Made by a program: the position numbers and the translations under genes. 10,526 bases of DNA, taken from NCBI GenBank assembly GCA_945868555.1, contig CAMBMC010000064.1, positions 1 through 10,526 on the forward strand. Direction: 5' to 3'. Of the stretch, positions 7,307 through 10,526 are shown one piece after another. Below the pieces are notes generated by a model. That model was not told where the DNA came from, made no database searches, and saw only the letters and a list, made by a program, of their open reading frames with translations. Origin of the DNA: Chitinophaga pinensis (lineage in GTDB: Bacteria; Bacteroidota; Bacteroidia; Flavobacteriales_D; Crocinitomicaceae). How positions within the stretch are numbered: the stretch's first letter is position 1; each line of letters begins with the position of its first letter.

Positions 7307-7335
7307 TAACCCCGATTAGGTAAATTCCGTTACAA
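7304..7335 (+). repeat. Inverted repeat between porP and gldK
   Basis: TTGTAAC (7304-7310) and GTTACAA (7329-7335) are perfect 7-bp arms separated by 18 nt. The left arm overlaps the end of the candidate gldK promoter, so this could be an operator straddling the start site. With so long a loop, chance is a real alternative. Confidence 0.3.
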
Positions 7336-7400
7336 CCATACTGATTGATCCTGTAGATAGTTGAAATTGGTGTTCGGAAGTTGAAAAAAAAAGAGGTAGA

Positions 7401-8966
7401 ATGAAAAAACTTTTGTTAATTGGTATTGCAGGTGCGCTGCTTGTCTCTTGTAGTACAAGAACAGGCCATCTGACCGGTGCGATGGGTAGACCAGTGTACC
7501 AACCTGAAATTCCATTGGGTATGGTGTATATTCCTGCGGGTTCATACACCATGGGTGAAAATGACCAAGATGTGCCATTCCTTCACCAAACTAGGGCGAA
7601 GACGGTATCCATCCAGGCATTTTACATGGACCAAACGGAAATTTCGAACAATGAGTACCGCCAATTCGTAGAATGGGTGCGCGACTCGATTGCTCGCGAC
7701 AAAATCTACATGTCAGAATTGACTGAAGATGATGATGCTGGAAAGTACATCAACTACTCAGACATGTATTTTGACGAAGGGTCTTTGGAATATGTAGAAT
7801 ACGATCCAGCCGAGCGTGACATGAACCGTCAGATTTTCTCATTGAATTGGGACCGTAATTTTGATTACGCAGATCCGGACATTGTTCCTATTTTGGCGGA
7901 TATGTATTATCCTCAGCCAGAACGATTCTACAAAAGAAGAGAAATCGATACACGAAAGTTGATGTTCCGTTATTACTGGATTGATTACCGTGAAGCGGCA
8001 AAACGTGGACGTATCGAAATCGAAAATGGCGGATTTGCTCCGTCAGGAACTGTTCAAGATCCTGGTTCAAAGCAATCCCAAGACCACCGCAACCTAAATA
8101 CACCTGAACATCCTTTTACGGGTGAGCCTCAAGGTCAGGATTTAGATATGGGGTATTTCAATAAGAAAGGACAAAACAACGCATTACGCGGTCACACGGA
8201 CAGAAATAGGTTCATCATCGACGAAGTTATTAATGTGTACCCAGATACTTTGTGTTGGGTGCGTGATTTTACATACTCGTTCCACGATCCAATGACCAAT
8301 ATGTATTTTTGGCATCCTGCGTATGATAATTATCCTGTTGTCGGTGTTACTTGGTTTCAAGCAAAAGCATTTTCAGTTTGGAGAACTCAGTTGCTCAACA
8401 ACTGGTTGGTGGCTATGGGAGATTTGTTTGTGAATGATTTCCGTTTGCCGACTGAAGCAGAGTGGGAGCGAGCTTCACGAGGAGATTTAAATATGTCTCA
8501 ATTTCCATGGGGTGGTCCATATATCCGAAATGGAAATGGTTGTTTCTTGGGTAACTTCAAGCCGATGCGTGGAAGATACTTCGAGGATGGAGGTTTCCAT
8601 ACCGTGAAAGTATTCTCATACAATCCAAACGGATGGGGTCTCTATTGTATGGCAGGAAACGTTTCTGAGTGGTGTGAAACAGCATTCGATGAATCGATGT
8701 ATGAATTCTCTCATGACATGAATACAGACTACCGTTATGATGCAATGGACTGGGATCCACCATCTGCGAAGCGTAAAGTGCTTCGAGGCGGGTCTTGGAA
8801 AGACATCGGATTCTATCTCCAGAATGCATCACGAACTTATGAATATCAAGATACTGCCAAGTCATATATCGGTTACCGAAATGTAATGACTCACTTAGGA
8901 CGAGGAGGAAAAGATTTTACTCGTGAGGGAGGCGAAGAAATTCAGAGCGACATCCAACTTCGCTAA
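7401..8966 (+). CDS. gldK: Gliding motility / T9SS lipoprotein GldK (PorK)
   Basis: Outer-membrane lipoprotein that, with GldN (PorN), forms the periplasmic ring of the type IX secretion system. The signal peptide ends in a lipobox LVSC with lipidated C17. The rest is a formylglycine-generating-enzyme/sulfatase-modifying fold: GMVYIPAGSYTMG at the start, DQTEISNNEYRQFVEW (about 78-93), PVVGVTWFQAKAFSVW (312-327), FRLPTEAEWERA, GNVSEW (419-424) and LRGGSW (461-466). The terminal GFRC-like motif of active FGE enzymes is GYRNVM here, without the cysteine, consistent with a structural role. About 220 residues separate the NNEY and PVVGVTW motifs, much longer than in simple FGE-like proteins. At 521 residues it is longer than F. 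johnsoniae GldK (about 464, from memory). A purine-rich AGAGG lies before the ATG. gldL follows after 50 bp. Confidence 0.96.
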   Translation: MKKLLLIGIAGALLVSCSTRTGHLTGAMGRPVYQPEIPLGMVYIPAGSYTMGENDQDVPFLHQTRAKTVSIQAFYMDQTEISNNEYRQFVEWVRDSIARDKIYMSELTEDDDAGKYINYSDMYFDEGSLEYVEYDPAERDMNRQIFSLNWDRNFDYADPDIVPILADMYYPQPERFYKRREIDTRKLMFRYYWIDYREAAKRGRIEIENGGFAPSGTVQDPGSKQSQDHRNLNTPEHPFTGEPQGQDLDMGYFNKKGQNNALRGHTDRNRFIIDEVINVYPDTLCWVRDFTYSFHDPMTNMYFWHPAYDNYPVVGVTWFQAKAFSVWRTQLLNNWLVAMGDLFVNDFRLPTEAEWERASRGDLNMSQFPWGGPYIRNGNGCFLGNFKPMRGRYFEDGGFHTVKVFSYNPNGWGLYCMAGNVSEWCETAFDESMYEFSHDMNTDYRYDAMDWDPPSAKRKVLRGGSWKDIGFYLQNASRTYEYQDTAKSYIGYRNVMTHLGRGGKDFTREGGEEIQSDIQLR

Positions 8967-9016
8967 GAATAAACAAAAAGTAGTAAATTTTATAAAACCA
9001 AAAAAAAAGGAAAACT

Positions 9017-9832
9017 ATGAAACCAGGAAGTAAAGGATGGAAAAAGTTTATGGCAAAGCTGTATGGATTTGGTGCAGCAGTCGTAATCATTGGGGCGTTG
9101 TTTAAGATTCAACATTGGCCTTTTGCATCACTGATGTTGATCATCGGTTTAGGAACAGAAGCGTTAATTTTCGCGTTCTCGGCATTTGAGCCGATTCATG
9201 AAGATCCAAATTGGGAACTAGTGTATCCTGAATTGGCGCTAGGACACTCAGATGAATTGGATCACGAAAATCTTCCTGCTGGAGGACGTGGTGGTCGCGG
9301 TGGCACGGGTATCACTGACCAATTGGACAAAATGCTTGAAGAGGCAAAAATCGACGGCGCTCTGCTAGAGCGTCTAGGAGATGGAATGCGCACTTTGGCA
9401 GACAATGCGTCTCAATTGCAAGGAATTACTACTGCTGTAGCTGCAACAGACGGTTATGTATCAAGCCTTCAGGCGGCTTCTCAAAAAGTGGCGTCTCTCT
9501 CCGAAGCGTATGAGCGTGCATCTGTATCGATTGCTGGATTGACTTCTTCGACTGCTGAAGGTGAGTCTTTTGGTGAGCAAATGCAAAAAGTATCTAAAAA
9601 TCTTGCTGCACTTAACAATGTGTACGAACTTCAATTGAAAGGTTCTTCTTCACATCTTGAGGCAACTGAGAAATTCCAAGCACAAGTTGTGGATATGATG
9701 AAAAATCTATCTGACTCTGCTGCAGATACACGTATATACAAAGAAAACATGGCAATGTTGTCTAAGAACCTTACGGATTTGAATAACGTGTATGGAAATA
9801 TGCTGAAAGCTATGACGATAACTAGAGGTTAA
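9017..9832 (+). CDS. gldL: Gliding motility / T9SS motor protein GldL (PorL)
   Basis: Cytoplasmic-membrane stator-like subunit that with GldM converts the proton gradient into motion for type IX secretion and gliding. Two transmembrane helices lie at about residues 15-30 and 36-57. E48 in the second (GLGTEALIFAFSAFEP) corresponds to the essential E49 of F. johnsoniae GldL, and E58 is the second conserved acid. A Gly/Arg linker (GGRGGRGGTG, around residues 88-97) leads into a helical cytoplasmic domain of about 170 residues, predicted mostly coiled-coil. That domain contains two copies of an SKNLxxLNNVYxxxLK segment, at 193-208 and 249-264. A purine-rich AAGGAAAA sits before the ATG. It is downstream of gldK and 63 bp before gldM. 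The 271 residues are within the expected size range. Confidence 0.96.
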   Translation: MKPGSKGWKKFMAKLYGFGAAVVIIGALFKIQHWPFASLMLIIGLGTEALIFAFSAFEPIHEDPNWELVYPELALGHSDELDHENLPAGGRGGRGGTGITDQLDKMLEEAKIDGALLERLGDGMRTLADNASQLQGITTAVAATDGYVSSLQAASQKVASLSEAYERASVSIAGLTSSTAEGESFGEQMQKVSKNLAALNNVYELQLKGSSSHLEATEKFQAQVVDMMKNLSDSAADTRIYKENMAMLSKNLTDLNNVYGNMLKAMTITRG

Positions 9833-9864
9833 CATCTGTTACTTTTAATTTATTGAACATTAAG

Positions 9865-9883
9865 TTTATTGCAAACCAATAAA
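9865..9883 (+). repeat. Small stem-loop between gldL and gldM
   Basis: TTTATTG (9865-9871) and CAATAAA (9877-9883) pair perfectly over 7 bp around a 5-nt loop, 12 nt before the gldM ATG. It is AT-rich and has no U-tract. It could tune mRNA stability or gldM translation, or be chance in AT-rich sequence. Confidence 0.4.
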
Positions 9884-9895
9884 AATTAATCTATC

Positions 9896-10526
<631 letters not shown>

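Noticed and set aside
9861..9868. TAAGTTTA as a promoter for gldM
   Set aside because: One mismatch in the -7 element and no TTG at the right distance; gldM is more likely co-transcribed with gldL.

Overview
The window looks like a chromosome segment of a Bacteroidota bacterium, most likely order Flavobacteriales (possibly the Crocinitomicaceae/Fluviicola side; that finer placement is inference from remembered protein similarity). The grounds are a complete gliding/type IX secretion (T9SS) cluster start (porP-gldK-gldL-gldM), Bacteroidota-style promoters (TTG, about 19-20 bp, TAnnTTTG) rather than TTGACA/TATAAT, few strong Shine-Dalgarno sites, and a MiaB and TopA of the Bacteroidota type.

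Left part (1-2379), read on the minus strand: miaB (tRNA 2-methylthio modification) is followed after 10 bp by a gene for a sigma-54 activator AAA+ domain. That gene stops just after its AAA+ domain and is followed by 143 bp of AT-rich sequence in which I recognise no continuation in any frame. It may therefore be a truncated or remodelled gene.

Divergent intergenic region (2380-2630): it carries a well-matched promoter for miaB on the minus strand, a good promoter for topA on the plus strand, and two dyads that could be operators.

Middle (2631-6209), plus strand: topA encodes DNA topoisomerase I with three C-terminal repeat units and no zinc-finger cysteines. It is followed by an arginase/formimidoylglutamase-fold gene in which three of the six canonical manganese ligands are replaced, so it is probably not a normal ureohydrolase.

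Right part (6353-10526), plus strand: porP (outer-membrane PorP/SprF beta-barrel), gldK (outer-membrane lipoprotein with an FGE-like fold), gldL (cytoplasmic-membrane motor subunit with the conserved intramembrane glutamate) and the first 210 codons of gldM (periplasm-spanning motor partner). GldL and GldM form the proton-driven motor, GldK the ring associated with the outer membrane, and PorP a barrel associated with the translocon. gldN would be expected just past the right edge. Several short hairpins lie in the leaders and gaps of this cluster (before porP, between porP and gldK, between gldL and gldM). I saw no tRNA or rRNA gene, CRISPR array, insertion sequence or integrase. I found no convincing new multi-gene system; the best leads are the ligand-poor arginase-fold protein beside the T9SS genes and the truncated sigma-54 activator.
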